A stretch of 64,000 nt of DNA from Lottia gigantea (lineage: Eukaryota > Mollusca > Gastropoda > Lottiidae). This document shows, in pieces, positions 35,877 to 46,760 of this stretch. The position numbers and the translations under genes were made by a program. The notes under the pieces are model-generated. The model was not told the DNA's origin, searched no databases, and saw only the letters and a list, made by a program, of their open reading frames with translations. How positions within the stretch are numbered: the first letter of the stretch is position 1; each line of letters starts with the position of its first letter. The DNA lies in the NCBI RefSeq assembly GCF_000327385.1, contig NW_008709504.1:124001-188000 (forward strand). The letters run 5' to 3'.

Positions 35877-36146
35877 GTCAAGCTATTAAGAAGTGCATCT
35901 TATACCTTGACTTCATTGGGATCATTCCTTGTATCACGGTATGGGATTTGATTGATGATACGCTAATAAATACAGCCAATCAGAGCCCTCAACATAAAGA
36001 CTGTAAACTTTATGGCTTATGGTTTACAGACTTTCTGTCGAAAGCTATGATTGGCTTACAATCAAATCGCTATATACAATCTTCTGTGATACAAGAATAG
36101 TGGCTATTGCAGTCAAGGTATAAGAAACAGTTCGTAATAGCTTGAC
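35877..36146. mobile_element. MITE-like element with ~60-bp terminal inverted repeats, 270 bp
   Basis: It begins 'gtcaagctattaagaagtgc' and ends with 'ttcgtaatagcttgac'. The ends are inverted over about 60 bp, through 'cttataccttgact' and out to 'cttgtatcac', at roughly 75-80%. Inside is a second inverted pair around 'agccaatcaga' and 'tatgattggct'. A related right end is present at 26338-26424. No transposase and no clear target duplication were seen. Frame 35846-36100 lies inside and is probably incidental. Confidence 0.65.
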
Positions 36147-36638
36147 ATTGGGAATATGATTCTAAAAAAGAACAATCATTCAAGAGAGTGCATCGGAGTA
36201 AAACTTAAAGGCTATTTAAGGTCAATTAGGTAGGGAAGGAAATGGAATTAACTTTTTTCTACACATTTATTTCGCAATTTATAAGACAATGTTGACAATT
36301 ATACTGAATTTTTTCGGACTATTTCATATTTTCATTTTAGTTATCCAGTGATATTAGGTCACCAATTTCATAAATTTCCATGCCAAGGTTATCTGAAAAG
36401 GGTTCATGAGAATGTAATTTACGCATTTATAGAACATCTAGAAACATTCCAATAAAAATATGTCGAGTAAAGCAATTGGCTGATTGCAAAAGAACAGCAA
36501 TCATTACACCTAACGATCGTAATTTGTGTTAATTTCCACTTTGTCGTTGTTTAAAACTCAAGCAAAATGACACCCCTAGGCAATTAAACTCAACATCAAG
36601 TCTGTGATTGACCGCCTACCATTTAGTTATAACCCGAT
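36147..36638. other. No feature seen
   Basis: AT-rich spacer between the MITE-like element and a Penelope-like 3' end. Nothing recognised. Confidence 0.35.
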
Positions 36639-36918
36639 AAGAGAAATTCCCCCATGTCTATAAGCAGAAAATGATAGTTGCATATTCAAAAAATAAGAAC
36701 TTAAATGATAATATTGTTCATAGTAAACTAAAAACAATCAGTACATAACAGATACTATACTTCTCGCCCATCGGGCCAGTTGTAATTTCAGATCAGAATA
36801 AGAGCAGAAGAAAACCCAATATCAAGACCCTTAATCCTAATTTCTAAGTAAAGTGTCTGCTCCACCCTAGGCCTGTACATTTGGGAGAATCAAATCCTCC
36901 CTTCCCCGAAACTTAATT
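36639..36918 (+). mobile_element. Penelope-like element, 3'-end copy 2 (280 bp)
   Basis: The sequence from 'aagagaaattcccccatg' to 'acttaatt' is nearly identical to 23551-23827. It covers only the last part of the carboxy-terminal coding remnant and the 3' untranslated region. Strong 5' truncation with an exact shared 3' end is typical of target-primed reverse transcription. Only a handful of differences from copy 1 suggests both are fairly young or came from one active source. It is a broken fragment. Confidence 0.9.
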
Positions 36919-36975
36919 CGTTTCATCAACACTGTGGACATGTCTATCTATGATCTCTGGATATCGTTCGGCTTA

Positions 36976-36994
36976 GGGGGGGGGGGGGGGGGGG
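36976..36994. repeat. Poly-G tract (19 G)
   Basis: Nineteen uninterrupted G, about 60 bp after the Penelope-like fragment. This is simple sequence, and its length is likely unreliable in the assembly. Confidence 0.95.
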
Positions 36995-38075
36995 CGGTTT
37001 TCCAATATTAACCCATGTTATGTTATAACTACCAACTTATACGAACGTTTTTTTTAAAAAATAATTATGGAAACCTTCTCTAATCATAAAAATGTATGAA
37101 GGTATTTAAACAGGAAGAAAGATTCTATTATAACCTCGAAATTGAGCTAATTGTCTTTTTCCTAAAGTTAAAACGTCAAACGAAGATGCTAGAAATATGT
37201 GTTATGTCTGCAATCCTTTTTAACTGCCGAGAGGAAGGAATAAAAAGCACAATTATCTGCCAAGGTTCAAGTCAGGCCTGCAGTTAACTAGACTTAAAAA
37301 GAGAGACATCGTAAATAAAATGAAGAAAGAAAAACCAGTCGTAACCGTAATATAACCGGATCAAGGATCAACAATATCGTATACTTGGAAATATTGCAGC
37401 AAAAATACAAAGGAACGCAAAGGAATACAAAATCCTAACTGTATCAAAGTGGGATCTTGGCGGAGAAGAACTTCAAAACTATACATAGTTTTATTTTAAT
37501 CTCGAGGCACCTTACCCTGCAAACGTGTGTATCTTCATTATCAGCTACAGATCTGACAACTATGATTCATTAGGATCCTTTGCAGCGTTTGCTATTTATT
37601 GACTGTAACACACTTGTAAGGATACGAATTAGTGGTTTATTTTACAACATTGTGGCGTTTCGGCGATGATACTCTCGTCTTTACGAAGCCAATGTATAGT
37701 CTTTATGTCTTTATGTCTTGAAATGATGGATTGTGTTCTAGCTTGAGGTATAATGAGGAAAACGAACCAGTATCGCCTTAATATACCCAAATCAGACAAA
37801 TAATTGATTCCTTCTTAACGGATTAAAATTGATGTCCTGATAACTAACTGAAAACCAAAATTATGTCTTAAACTAAACACACGCAACGTGTCAATACATC
37901 CTTCAACTGGTATCTGTCAAACATGTCCACAAATCGTCACCCTGTTTATTCCGAGGACGTCAAAACATAAACATCGTGCCATCAAAAATGTCAAACATTT
38001 CGTTCGACATTGTGTAGTTTGAAGGCTCACCAAAACAATACAATAAATATAACAAAATAAACAAATAATGCCGGG
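36995..38075. other. No gene recognised
   Basis: AT-rich DNA. Frame 37096-37287 has no recognisable domain. Confidence 0.35.
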
Positions 38076-38140
38076 TTGACAAACCTAAATACCAATAAAA
38101 TAAAGTAAAATATAGATTTGTGGATTCTCTGAAGGCAAGA
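38076..38140 (-). repeat. Family A repeat, reverse orientation, one unit
   Basis: 'gttgacaaacctaaataccaataaa' followed by 'tgtggattctctgaaggca' is the reverse complement of the family A linker and core, about 50 bp from the family C set that follows. Confidence 0.6.
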
Positions 38141-38189
38141 ATTTTAGCTGTATATGGATATGAATAATACGGTTACAATGATGTTTGGT

Positions 38190-38375
38190 GACAGATCAGT
38201 TGGAAGAGAGAATCCATATGAACCTAAGTTTAGATCATTGCCAAGGGGTTTAATCGTGGGCCAACTGGTAGACAGGATCCGTGAAAACCTAAGCAAAGCT
38301 CCTTGTTCTAGAATATTTCTGAAAAGGGCAGACGGTACGCAGGATCTTAGAACACCTAAGTGTTCAGCCCTCTTT
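38190..38375 (+). repeat. Family C repeat, ~2-3 units
   Basis: 'atcattgccaaggggtttaat' + 'gggccaactggtagacagga' + 'tccgtgaaaacctaag' is one clear unit. A degraded unit with 'ggcagacggtacgcaggatc' and 'gaacacctaagtg' follows. Frame 38154-38387 (77 codons) is repeat-derived, like those at 4540 and 12152. Confidence 0.65.
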
Positions 38376-40165
38376 GAACAAGCCTGATACGATTTGTAGC
38401 AACACGACGAAAATAAGTTAGAAGTCTGTCAACTAATTTCTAGAATTGGCCATGATTGGGAGTTCTTATTGACAAGCCGATTGAAATTTATTTCCTGTCT
38501 ATGGAGCACTTATTTAATTGAAACTGATGTTTTTAACCACTTACTGTCAATTAGACTGACCCTATTAGACAATTTGTTGATTGGAAGTATTTCACCGGGT
38601 CGTCTGGTCTCTCAGTCCTTACCAGCGCTTTAAGAAATGACGGTATTAGCAGTAGACGTATTGAGAGTGGACGTGACTGACCTCAGACTATCGATGTGAG
38701 AGGAGGTTAAGAAAACAACCTTTCAATTTGTGGAATGACACCTCGACACAGACTATAACATCGTCTCTACTTCCTTCAATCCGTAATCCGGTTAGATAAT
38801 TTGTTTAAAAACAAAACAAGCAAGTTGGTTATTAATGACAGATGACCCTTTGGTTTGAATGTATTTATTAATTTTGCGTGTTTGATTTTTTACTAATTTC
38901 ATCAACTAATAATGTACGGCTAGTCACGACTATATCCTTTGAAAATTTGAAAGATGTTCAGACCATAAAAACATTAGTGTTCAGCATGTCACTTGCGAAG
39001 CCACAGAGACGCCTGTTCTTTGCCCTTGGAGTCAAGATTCGATCCTGGCATATGTGGAGATGAAACCATTGAATCTAAGTTAAAATTAACATAAAAGATA
39101 GTCACGATCTGAAATGAATTGAATTTGATTGTGCGTGACCGAATCTTGCACTGTTGAAATGAAAGTTTGATTTGCCCAACTTCATACATCACAACTGCGA
39201 TCATATTTCCTTTTTCCCTCATTGTATTCTGTAAGGCATTGCCCGTCCTCATTCACCAAAACAGATACAATAAAGTAAAACGTTACATTTCATTTAATTT
39301 AATTTCATTTTCAAATAGAAGCTGGATTGCACAACCGTCACACATAACCGAATTAATATTTCCAATTTCCCATGAATATAATAAAACCTACCGTAATAAA
39401 ACACGTCTGAAGGCCACAGTTATCATTTTATCATAAAACAATTTCATCATTTCCTGATTAATTCTTTGCCTTCCACCTAATTAAAATCATGATCGTTAGA
39501 TTGCCGTGGGGACTGGCCAGTCAAGACTGCTTCATTTTAACAAAGAGAAAGAATATTTATTGTATCGATAAACCCAGAAGTATATTTTAATCATTGATGA
39601 AAGCTATTCAACGATTACGAATAAAAAATGTTATTGCTCAGATGAAAGTTATACACTTTTATAAAGGCTTATTCGTGAATAAAAAAAAACGGCGAATGGA
39701 AATTGAAAAACACAAGAAAGCAGAAGGGTGGATTGACTTCGTGATAAGAAATGACATTTCGTAGACAATTACCCTCGAGAGACTAAATTCCGACTTCAGT
39801 AGACGTGTAAGGTGCTAAAATTGGGGATTTAAAACCCCATTTCAATCATTTAAGACTGCATAAAACATCGTTCGTTACAAAATTCTGTGCGAAACCTTTT
39901 CGTTTTTTCTAAACCAATAAGGGGTAGAAAATGGGGTCGCAAGACTCAATACTAATCCAATGAATTTCAATTCATAAACAACGTCCCGGAAAAATTAGTC
40001 AAATCATATAAAAATTTCAAGAGATTTGGCACGTCTTCACTTTACCAACTACATGCATGAAATAAGACATAAAACTCATTTCAATTTCAGTGTTAAACAA
40101 ATAGAGCACGATGTTGCTTTAGATAAGAAAACCGATGTACCGAAAACGTTAAACTACCAATTCAT
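38376..40165. other. Non-coding stretch with an ATTT-type SINE-end fragment
   Basis: At about 39267-39318 'aataaagtaaaacgttacat' followed by 'ttcatttaatttaatttcat' resembles a SINE 3' end with its ATTT tail. The remainder is AT-rich. Frames at 38878-39063, 38989-39252 (minus) and 39167-39436 have no recognisable domain. Confidence 0.4.
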
Positions 40166-40530
40166 TTGAGTAGTGTGACAACATTCATAAAACAAGGTTC
40201 GTCGAAGATTGGTTGGATACTAAGAATGCCATTACTTGAATGTAAATCTCTATATCCATACAGTCTAGAGACAACACTGCATGAAGCAAAGTTCGACTTA
40301 CATGTGCTGGTAAGTAAGAATTCAATGCATTTCTTCAATAGACCGGGTGTAAAACTCCAACTATTTCAATCTATGGACAACGATGCACGAAACACGATTG
40401 GTCGAACATTCATAAAAATCCCACGTAGTTATTTCAATTCAGTCTAGATACAACATTGCATGAACAACGATTTGTCGAATATTGGTTTGACAATAAGAAT
40501 TCCACGCAGCTCTTTCATCACCGTCTGAAG
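40166..40530 (+). repeat. Degenerate tandem repeat, 4 units of ~70-105 bp
   Basis: Units near 40171, 40260, 40367 and 40436 share 'gtctagagacaacactgcatga' or variants, then 'cgattggtcgaa.attggtt', 'taagaattccacgcag' and 'ctatttcaat'. The 93-codon frame 40166-40447 runs through three of these units and is treated as incidental. Confidence 0.55.
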
Positions 40531-40733
40531 TGAATAAGATGACCAATTAGTAGACAACAATTAATGATCAATATCAATCGGTTTGATAAACTTGAATTTA
40601 ATTTCAATTTGTCTTCATCACAATCGTCCTTTGATTGGATTAGCTTCTACACAACGATCAGGTCCTTTAGCTCTACTGCATTAATTGTATGAGAAGTTGT
40701 ATTTTATTGGGGGGAACAAATCTCAAGTTTGAA

Positions 40734-40790
40734 GATATATTTCGACCTATGCCGGGGTTTAACCTTGGACCACTCAGCCATCGCGACCAA
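40734..40790 (-). mobile_element. tRNA-like / SINE head fragment
   Basis: On the minus strand the sequence 'ggtcgcgatggctgagtggt' matches the start and A box of Leu/Ser-type tRNAs. It is followed about 20 bp later by AGGTCGAAAT at the B-box position. It cannot be a working tRNA: the acceptor stem does not close and the anticodon region is short. A (CATT)4 run lies at 40831-40849 on the 5' side. It is most likely a decayed SINE head. Confidence 0.4.
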
Positions 40791-40954
40791 AAATCCTTCC
40801 AAAAATAAAGTAAACGATGCGACTCGATCGAATGAATGAATGAATGAAGAATATCTCTGCCCTGTAATGGAAGCAAATATCACCCTGACCAATATAAAGC
40901 TTTGATATTAGTCGAGTCACGTCTTCCCAATCTGGGATATCAATATCCTCATTG

Positions 40955-41295
40955 ACAAGAGTACTATTTCATTTGACAATGGCTAACCAGTTAATTCATT
41001 AAATCTCTGATCACTTTACTCTGACCTACATTCAAGATGGCTGCAACCCAATGCTTTATAGTGATTTCATAATAACCACAACCAAAAAACAAGTGCCTTC
41101 TTTTATCGGGAGTACTATTTGATTTGACAATGGCTAACAAGTTAATTCATTAAATCTCTGATCACCTTATTCTGACCTACATTCAACAGCTTTAACATAT
41201 CAGCTATAGGCTTCAAACATAAAATGCAGGTTCCCCCCTACTCTCTGAGAATATTATTCATTTGACAATGGATTACCATTTAATTCATTAAATGT
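40955..41295 (+). repeat. Tandem repeat, 3 units of ~140-150 bp
   Basis: Units start at 40959, 41110 and 41247 with 'gagtactatttcatttgaca' or close variants. They continue 'atggctaaccagttaattca' and 'ttaaatctctgatcacctta'. The first two units are about 90% alike over 80 bp; the third is more diverged. Confidence 0.8.
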
Positions 41296-41574
41296 TTCGT
41301 TTCAACTTGCGTCGACACAGCCAGAAAAAACGTCTTACTAGGTTAACGAAGTCAATTAGCTGGTAGTAAAATGATAACTGACACCCGTTCGATAACGTGC
41401 TTAAACATTGATTCAGAAGAAAAAAAGTTATCGAATTTCAAGTGTTCGTGGATCAAAAAGATTAATTTTTAATCAAACTTAAGGTTTAATCGAAGATTGG
41501 CTTTGATTTGAAAACCTTTATCCAATCTGATTTAAACCATCGTATCTTAAGTTAAGTGGTGTAATTATCCACTG

Positions 41575-42030
41575 GGTGTCAGACTATGGCCTTTTCTCAC
41601 GACATTGATTTCATAAGAACTGTTGCACTCTACCATAAGAGCGTGAATTCAAAATTGAAATACTTTCTCAGCCTACTGATAAACCTAAGTTTCAGCTATG
41701 CTTAACATTCTTCAGATCAAAACTTGGTTAGATTAGAGTAGACTCTGGAATAGATATTTAGACTACGGTATTTTCTCACGAAATCGGTTTCTTAAGAATT
41801 GTTGCACCTTAACAAAAGAGGGCTTAAAACGAAATGGTTTAAAAATAGAAGCATTGATAAATCCTTCTCTTTCCAGATCAAACCCAAAGTTTGGTTCACT
41901 TACAGGCAACAGGCAAGTAGACTGGAATAGATATTTAGACTAAGGTCCTCCATAAGAACAGTTTCACTTTAAAGTTAGATGGTTTAAATCGACATGGAAT
42001 GAAATATTCATACCAATAGATATTTGCTTT
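41575..42030 (+). repeat. Tandem repeat, 3 units of ~178 bp
   Basis: Units start near 41582, 41761 and 41938 with 'gactatggccttttctcacg' or variants. They contain 'ttcataagaactgttgcact' and a 'aaaaga..gcttaaa' run, and end with 'actggaatagatatttagac'. The third unit is shortened. Non-coding. Confidence 0.7.
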
Positions 42031-44070
42031 ACCCGTGGATAAAAGCTAAGATCAGCTATGGTTATATTAACAGTTTTCATGTCCAGTCTGGTTCTAACAA
42101 TTCAGCAATGACATATCACGGAAGACATACCGTGGTACAGTGTGGTTTTGTGGAATACACAGTTAAACCTACCAAACTACCCAGTCAATCTAGAGGACCA
42201 TTTTCAATTACTAAAATAGTATTCGATCCATCGTAGGCTTGTACGTTAGGGAGACTCTCTTCCTCTAAATCCATCTTGTTTCGGAGCACAGTCAGACCAT
42301 TTTGCTTTCTACTCTGTTTTGTTTCAATCTATGAAACAAGATTGTGAAATATAATGTTGTTGAGAAAACGTATTAAAAGTGACGATTTACGACTCTCAAA
42401 CTTCCTAAAGTAGATTTTAATTTATTTTCAGACGTATATAATGTCTACAATAACATTTAAATTCGAGGAAACATAATTTATTATTTCCCGACATAATCTC
42501 TTCTATTATCCACCAGAAAAAGTTCAAATTACATTGCTTCAAAATTGAAATCCACGGTCGGCCATCAAGCCAGATTATGCCCACTGCGTGTGCGACAGTC
42601 AACGTACTTTGTGATAACAGATAATTGTAACCTGGCATCTAGCAAGCCGGTCGAAATAAATGATAAAGGTACAACGTCCAACGTTTAACCTAAGGGGAAT
42701 ACCTCGAGGTGCGGAACAGATTGCTTATAGCAGAAGGCGTAATTTGATATCAATAGGAAGAAAGAAACAACCATTTCTTACAACGAGTATTTTTTAGGTG
42801 GAGCAAATAGGCATGTATCTCCATTTGATCTTGATAAACTAACCAAGAACCGATCTAAGAGATTATGACCGAATCAGAGGTCGGTCAGAGATGGAACACA
42901 GTAAGTCAATAGTTCCAATCATCTGGTGACCTGAACCATTGTTGATCCCTGAACCTGGACATGCTTTTCGTACTCTGTCAACTGGAATTTGTGGTGGTTG
43001 TGTCGTTAACCATTAACCCCGACCATAGATCTTACGATCTGCTTTGTAGGATCGATTAACACCGAGTGAAGGTTTTCTGCTCTCTATATTCAGTTGGTCG
43101 TCAGTGGTCATTAATCATTGCATCGGTCATCCGGTCCGTATTGAAGATTCGATCAACACAGAAGCACTGTTTAATACACAGGTATCGAACTTTGCAAGTT
43201 AAGGCTCTTGGTCTCTCCAAGCCGTTTTCCAACGAAAGACAGCACAGCGTTTGGCTATAATACTGTAGAAATTACAACATACAATCTGTTGCCCGCTTTT
43301 ATAAAACAGTTTTCCAAAGGAAAGATTTCATAATGATACAGCAAGAAAGAGCAACACAGTTTGTAACGTTTAACTATATGAACACGAAGGTTGGAGCCTT
43401 GATATTACAAGACTCGTTTAGTAAATAACGAAAGATCACAAAGAAACGAAATAAAGGGAGGTTTTTAGGCTTACTCTTCTGAATCTCACTAACTGCACTA
43501 GATGTCTTGTCTTAGCAATGCAAGAACGTTTTACGCTCTAATCTTCAGACTGCACCATTTGAACATGTCAAGCCGGGTCCATAGTTGGTCTCACCCGTTG
43601 ATACTAGTCTCACCGGTGAAAATTGATCATTCAATTGACCTGTAGAATTGAACCTCGACACCAATACAACCGTAATGTTCTATCAATGTGTTACTACAAA
43701 CAAACACTCGGGCTTCAAGATTGTTAAGCTAATTATTTCTACCGTGTATAACAAACATATCGACCCCAAACCTGATCGAATTAGCCAGCGTCTGGTCTGG
43801 ATTTTTCTGTCGAGGAAACGGATTTGTCATTTATAGAATTTACGAGTACGGCGACAATAATACGGCATGTACCTAATGAACCGTAAAATTACTTCCATGG
43901 ACTTACAATTGTGCTTTAATACTGGACCTTAACCTTATCCATAGTCAATCCATCAAAGCACCATAGTGGTGAATATGCTGTCGAAAGTGATATCTATTCG
44001 ATTGTTTCAAGTTCTATGTAATTATACAAGCTAATTGCCCGGTTGAGAAAGCAGCATTGTTTCTTATCTT
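42031..44070. other. Non-coding stretch with a possible Penelope-tail relic
   Basis: 42228-42272 ('atccatcgtaggcttgtacg' + 'ttagggagactctcttcc') resembles the terminal 45 bp of the Penelope-like 3' region and may be a diverged relative. Near 43224 and 43310 a 'gttttccaa.g.aaaga' word repeats. Frames at 42024-42236, 42417-42638 (minus), 43066-43260 and 43648-43836 have no recognisable domain. Confidence 0.35.
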
Positions 44071-44240
44071 GACTCTCTGAGAAAGATGTCGAGTTGACCA
44101 ACATTAATACCACATGAACATTATAAGCTTTGTGAAAGTTCTGAAAACGAAGCAGAGTTGACTTAACTAAATGTTACATTAAACGTTTTTATTGGCTATG
44201 TGAACTTATTTTTACTTGATAAGCCCAATACCAACTAAAT
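44071..44240 (-). repeat. Family A repeat, reverse orientation, degenerate
   Basis: 'gactctctgagaaagatgtcg' + 'agttgaccaacattaatacc' is a reverse family A unit. A poorer unit follows, with 'gcagagttgacttaactaaa' and 'gaacttatttttacttgata'. Confidence 0.5.
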
Positions 44241-44279
44241 GTTATTACTCATTAGGACTTTCTAGCATGTATTCCTGGT

Positions 44280-44410
44280 GGAAGCATATACTAGAACCTA
44301 AACTTCTAAGCTTACCAAATTCATGTCATTACTCATGCGGAACATTAATTCCTAATTAAATAACATTGTTGCATGCATATACTAGAACCTAAACTTCTAA
44401 GCTTACTTTG
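44280..44410 (+). repeat. Direct repeat pair, ~91-bp spacing
   Basis: 'catatactagaacctaaact' + 'tctaagctta' occurs at 44285 and 44376 without change over about 30 bp. The intervening sequence partly repeats too ('attcctggtg' / 'attcctaatt'). Confidence 0.75.
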
Positions 44411-44512
44411 GACAATCTGTGACATGTTATATATCAGAAACAACTGAACGCAAAGGTAATGTCAAAGTACAAGTTATGTTTACACATACATTTTGAGACA
44501 CTGTAGTTCTGG

Positions 44513-44607
44513 CCACATATTCTCGAAACGATCTAAGCGCTAGGATGTCCTAGGTTCATATCTTGTACCATTGATTCTAGCGCTAACATCGTTTTGAGAA
44601 TACGTGG
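44513..44607. mobile_element. Compact foldback, 95 bp (pre-miRNA-sized hairpin)
   Basis: The left arm ('ccacatattctcgaaacgat' + 'ctaagcgctaggat') and right arm ('attctagcgctaacatcg' + 'ttttgagaatacgtgg') are inverted copies of about 34 bp. They differ at about five or six positions, two of which allow G-U pairing in RNA. The loop is about 26 bp. It may be a short MITE or a transcribed hairpin. Nothing here shows expression. Confidence 0.7.
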
Positions 44608-44786
44608 TCTGGATCCGGAATGACACGAATTGGACGTACTCAAAATAATAACTAGAATACTTGAACTGTAATTGGAACTTATGTTATATCACGAACAACT
44701 GAAGGCATTGGTAATGTCAAGGTGCTCCAGTTGAATCATTACGTTTTCTTTTCAAAAGAAATATCTGCCAGGGACGTTAAGTTGAC

Positions 44787-44993
44787 AATGATAATATTGT
44801 TCATAGTAAACTAAAAACAATCAGTACATAACAGATACTATACTTATACTATAGTTATTTTTTCTAATTTCAGATCAGAATAAGAACAGAAGAAAACCCA
44901 ATATCAAGACCCTTAATTCTAATTTCTAAATAAAGTGTCTGCTCCACCCTAGGCCTGTACATTTTGGAGAATCAAACACTCCCTTAACTTAAT
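44787..44993 (+). mobile_element. Penelope-like element, 3'-end copy 3 (~207 bp)
   Basis: Starts 'aatgataatattgttcatag' and ends 'cttaat', matching 23607-23827 closely. It is more strongly 5'-truncated than copy 2 and has the hairpin patch replaced. It interrupts the repeat array at 44420-45085. It is a broken fragment. Confidence 0.88.
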
Positions 44994-45085
44994 ATTAAAT
45001 TAACATTATTGAACAATCTTCGACATTAAATACACAAGGGACAACTAAACGTATTGGTAATGTCAAGGTGCTCCGATCTGGGAAG

Positions 45086-45369
45086 TGTGTGTATGTAGGA
45101 GATAAGGAGGGAATACGAGCAATATAATATGATATATGAGCAATATGAATGGTCAGAAGTGGCCTATTTATACTATAATAATGTAATATTGTGGTGTTGG
45201 GTAAATACTGATAAGATATCTTCAACCTTGCTAATAACCACTGGAAACTACCATAAATCTTTGTCTATTAAACCCCAATCGTAAATCATGCTATAATCTT
45301 TTCTTAAGGCAAGTCTATTGGTTTGATATAACTTATCGTGTATTACAAACTCATATTTATGACTATAAA
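45086..45369. other. No feature seen
   Basis: AT-rich spacer between two repeat arrays. Nothing recognised. Confidence 0.35.
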
Positions 45370-45640
45370 TCACATTGGACAACACTGATTGTTCTTCCTG
45401 GATCTTCTGAAATTATTTTTTCAATCATACGTGGTTACATTAGACATAATCGGACATAGTTAAAGGGGGCTTGAAAAATCTAAGAGCAGGTATCATTGAC
45501 ATTGGACACAATTAATTGATTGTTCTTACCAGATTTTCTCAATCATACGCGGTGATGTCGAAGGGCAATCCGGAAAACCTTTAGACTTACAGAGAGAGAG
45601 AGCAGGAACCAATCACATTGGACACAACCCAAAGTTTTCA
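45370..45640 (+). repeat. Tandem repeat, 2-3 units of ~115-130 bp
   Basis: 'cacattggacaacactgatt' (45371), 'acattggacacaattaattg' (45499) and 'cacattggacacaaccc' (45614) start the units. Each of the first two continues with 'gttctt.c..gat.ttct', 'caatcatacg.ggt' and 'aaaaatctaagagcagg' or variants. An (AG)n run of 12-14 bases lies near 45591. Confidence 0.65.
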
Positions 45641-46500
45641 TTTGATCGTCGGACTTACCTTAAGGGGGGTCTCTGTCAAACCAAGTGACTGAGAGCAACT
45701 ACTATTGGGAAAGGTTTCATTCATAGCAGATTGAACCAACCACGAAACCAATCTTATCACTAGAAGACCACAAGGAAGGGCTATAAACCAATCGAGAAAC
45801 CAACTTTATGTACTCCGCAGGGAAAGACTTTAAACCAATTTAGATTGATCAACTTATCAAGAGAAGGGCTTGAAAACATATCATATATAAACCCTCCAAG
45901 AAAACTTCCTCAGATCTGTTTGAAACCCTAGCCTTGTTTTGATATCATTTTGTTGATATTTCATTTACTTCTCTGTTGGAATTTTATTCTTCTCACGAAT
46001 GAGTAATCAGTTCACTGCAGGGAAAACAAACATTGATATGAAGAACGTTAGCTCTGGAATAATTCTGCAGGCTTACATTGAAATTAGAGATGGCGGATAT
46101 GCAGTCTTTACAATGAAAATGTAATAGAATATTGAAAAACATCGGACGTTTCTGTCAGGGCATGGACGCTATGAATAAGATAGTGAAGAAGTACATGAAC
46201 TGAACATCCCATCGCATTTTCTGAATACCATAGTTCCGAGTTTTCTTGGCGTTAATAGGAAAAAGTGACGAAGTTTGCTCAACTATGAGGTTTGGACATC
46301 GAGATGGTACTCTGCTCAGCGAAGCAGGAATTAACACTGTTCTGATCGTACGCGAACCCTTACTTTTGGACATTGAAGATTGCTTGACGGCTGGAAAATC
46401 GTTTTCTCGCCACTGCCCTTAAAAATGAACCTGAACAAAGTTCCTGAACTCAAAAGCAGAAAAAGAAAGACAGAGAATCATTTCTTTCAGCACCAGCACT
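45641..46500. other. Non-coding stretch with short degenerate repeats
   Basis: Between 45705 and 45845, 'accaaccacgaaaccaatct', 'aaccaatcgagaaaccaact' and 'gactttaaaccaa' repeat with about 50-60 bp spacing. Frame 46155-46373 (minus) has no recognisable domain. Confidence 0.4.
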
Positions 46501-46567
46501 CAGTGGCTCAACTACAACAGGGAAAAATTCCCGGGGCAAGGGCCCGAATGATCTAGTTGAGCCACTG
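46501..46567. mobile_element. Very short MITE-like element, 67 bp, perfect 14-bp TIRs
   Basis: CAGTGGCTCAACTA at 46501-46514 and its exact reverse complement TAGTTGAGCCACTG at 46554-46567. The 8 bp on each side (CCAGCACT and TCAGTACT) agree at six positions, which would fit an 8-bp hAT-type target duplication after decay. A related larger element lies at 47956-48124. Confidence 0.7.
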
Positions 46568-46617
46568 TCAGTACTACCAGAACGAATATTTAAAATATAT
46601 TTAATAACTAACTGTAT

Positions 46618-46760
46618 AGCAATATAGATAACTTACTGATAAAAAGATATCAGAGAATGAGGATATATTTTCTTCATTCGTCACTGCCCTAAAAATGGCA
46701 CATTCTACGAAGTAGATAACTTACTGATAAAAAGATATCAGAGCTAAAGGAATTATTTCC
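46618..46760 (+). repeat. Direct repeat pair, ~87-bp spacing
   Basis: 'agataacttactgataaaaa' + 'gatatcagag' occurs near 46626 and 46713, identical over 30 bp. Between them, 'ttcttcattcgtcactgccc' also echoes an earlier 'ctcgccactgccctta' near 46408. Confidence 0.75.

Larger units (their letters stand above)
44420..45085 (+). repeat. Three dispersed units split by a Penelope-like insertion
   Basis: 'acaactgaangcattggtaa' + 'tgtcaaggtgctcc' type words occur near 44440, 44695 and 45028. The third is separated from the second by the Penelope-like fragment at 44787-44993, so that fragment landed in an existing repeat array. Confidence 0.6.

Noticed and set aside
40734-40790. Working tRNA-Leu/Ser gene on the minus strand
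   Set aside because: The A-box region fits, but the acceptor stem does not pair and the anticodon arm cannot be drawn. A decayed SINE head is simpler.
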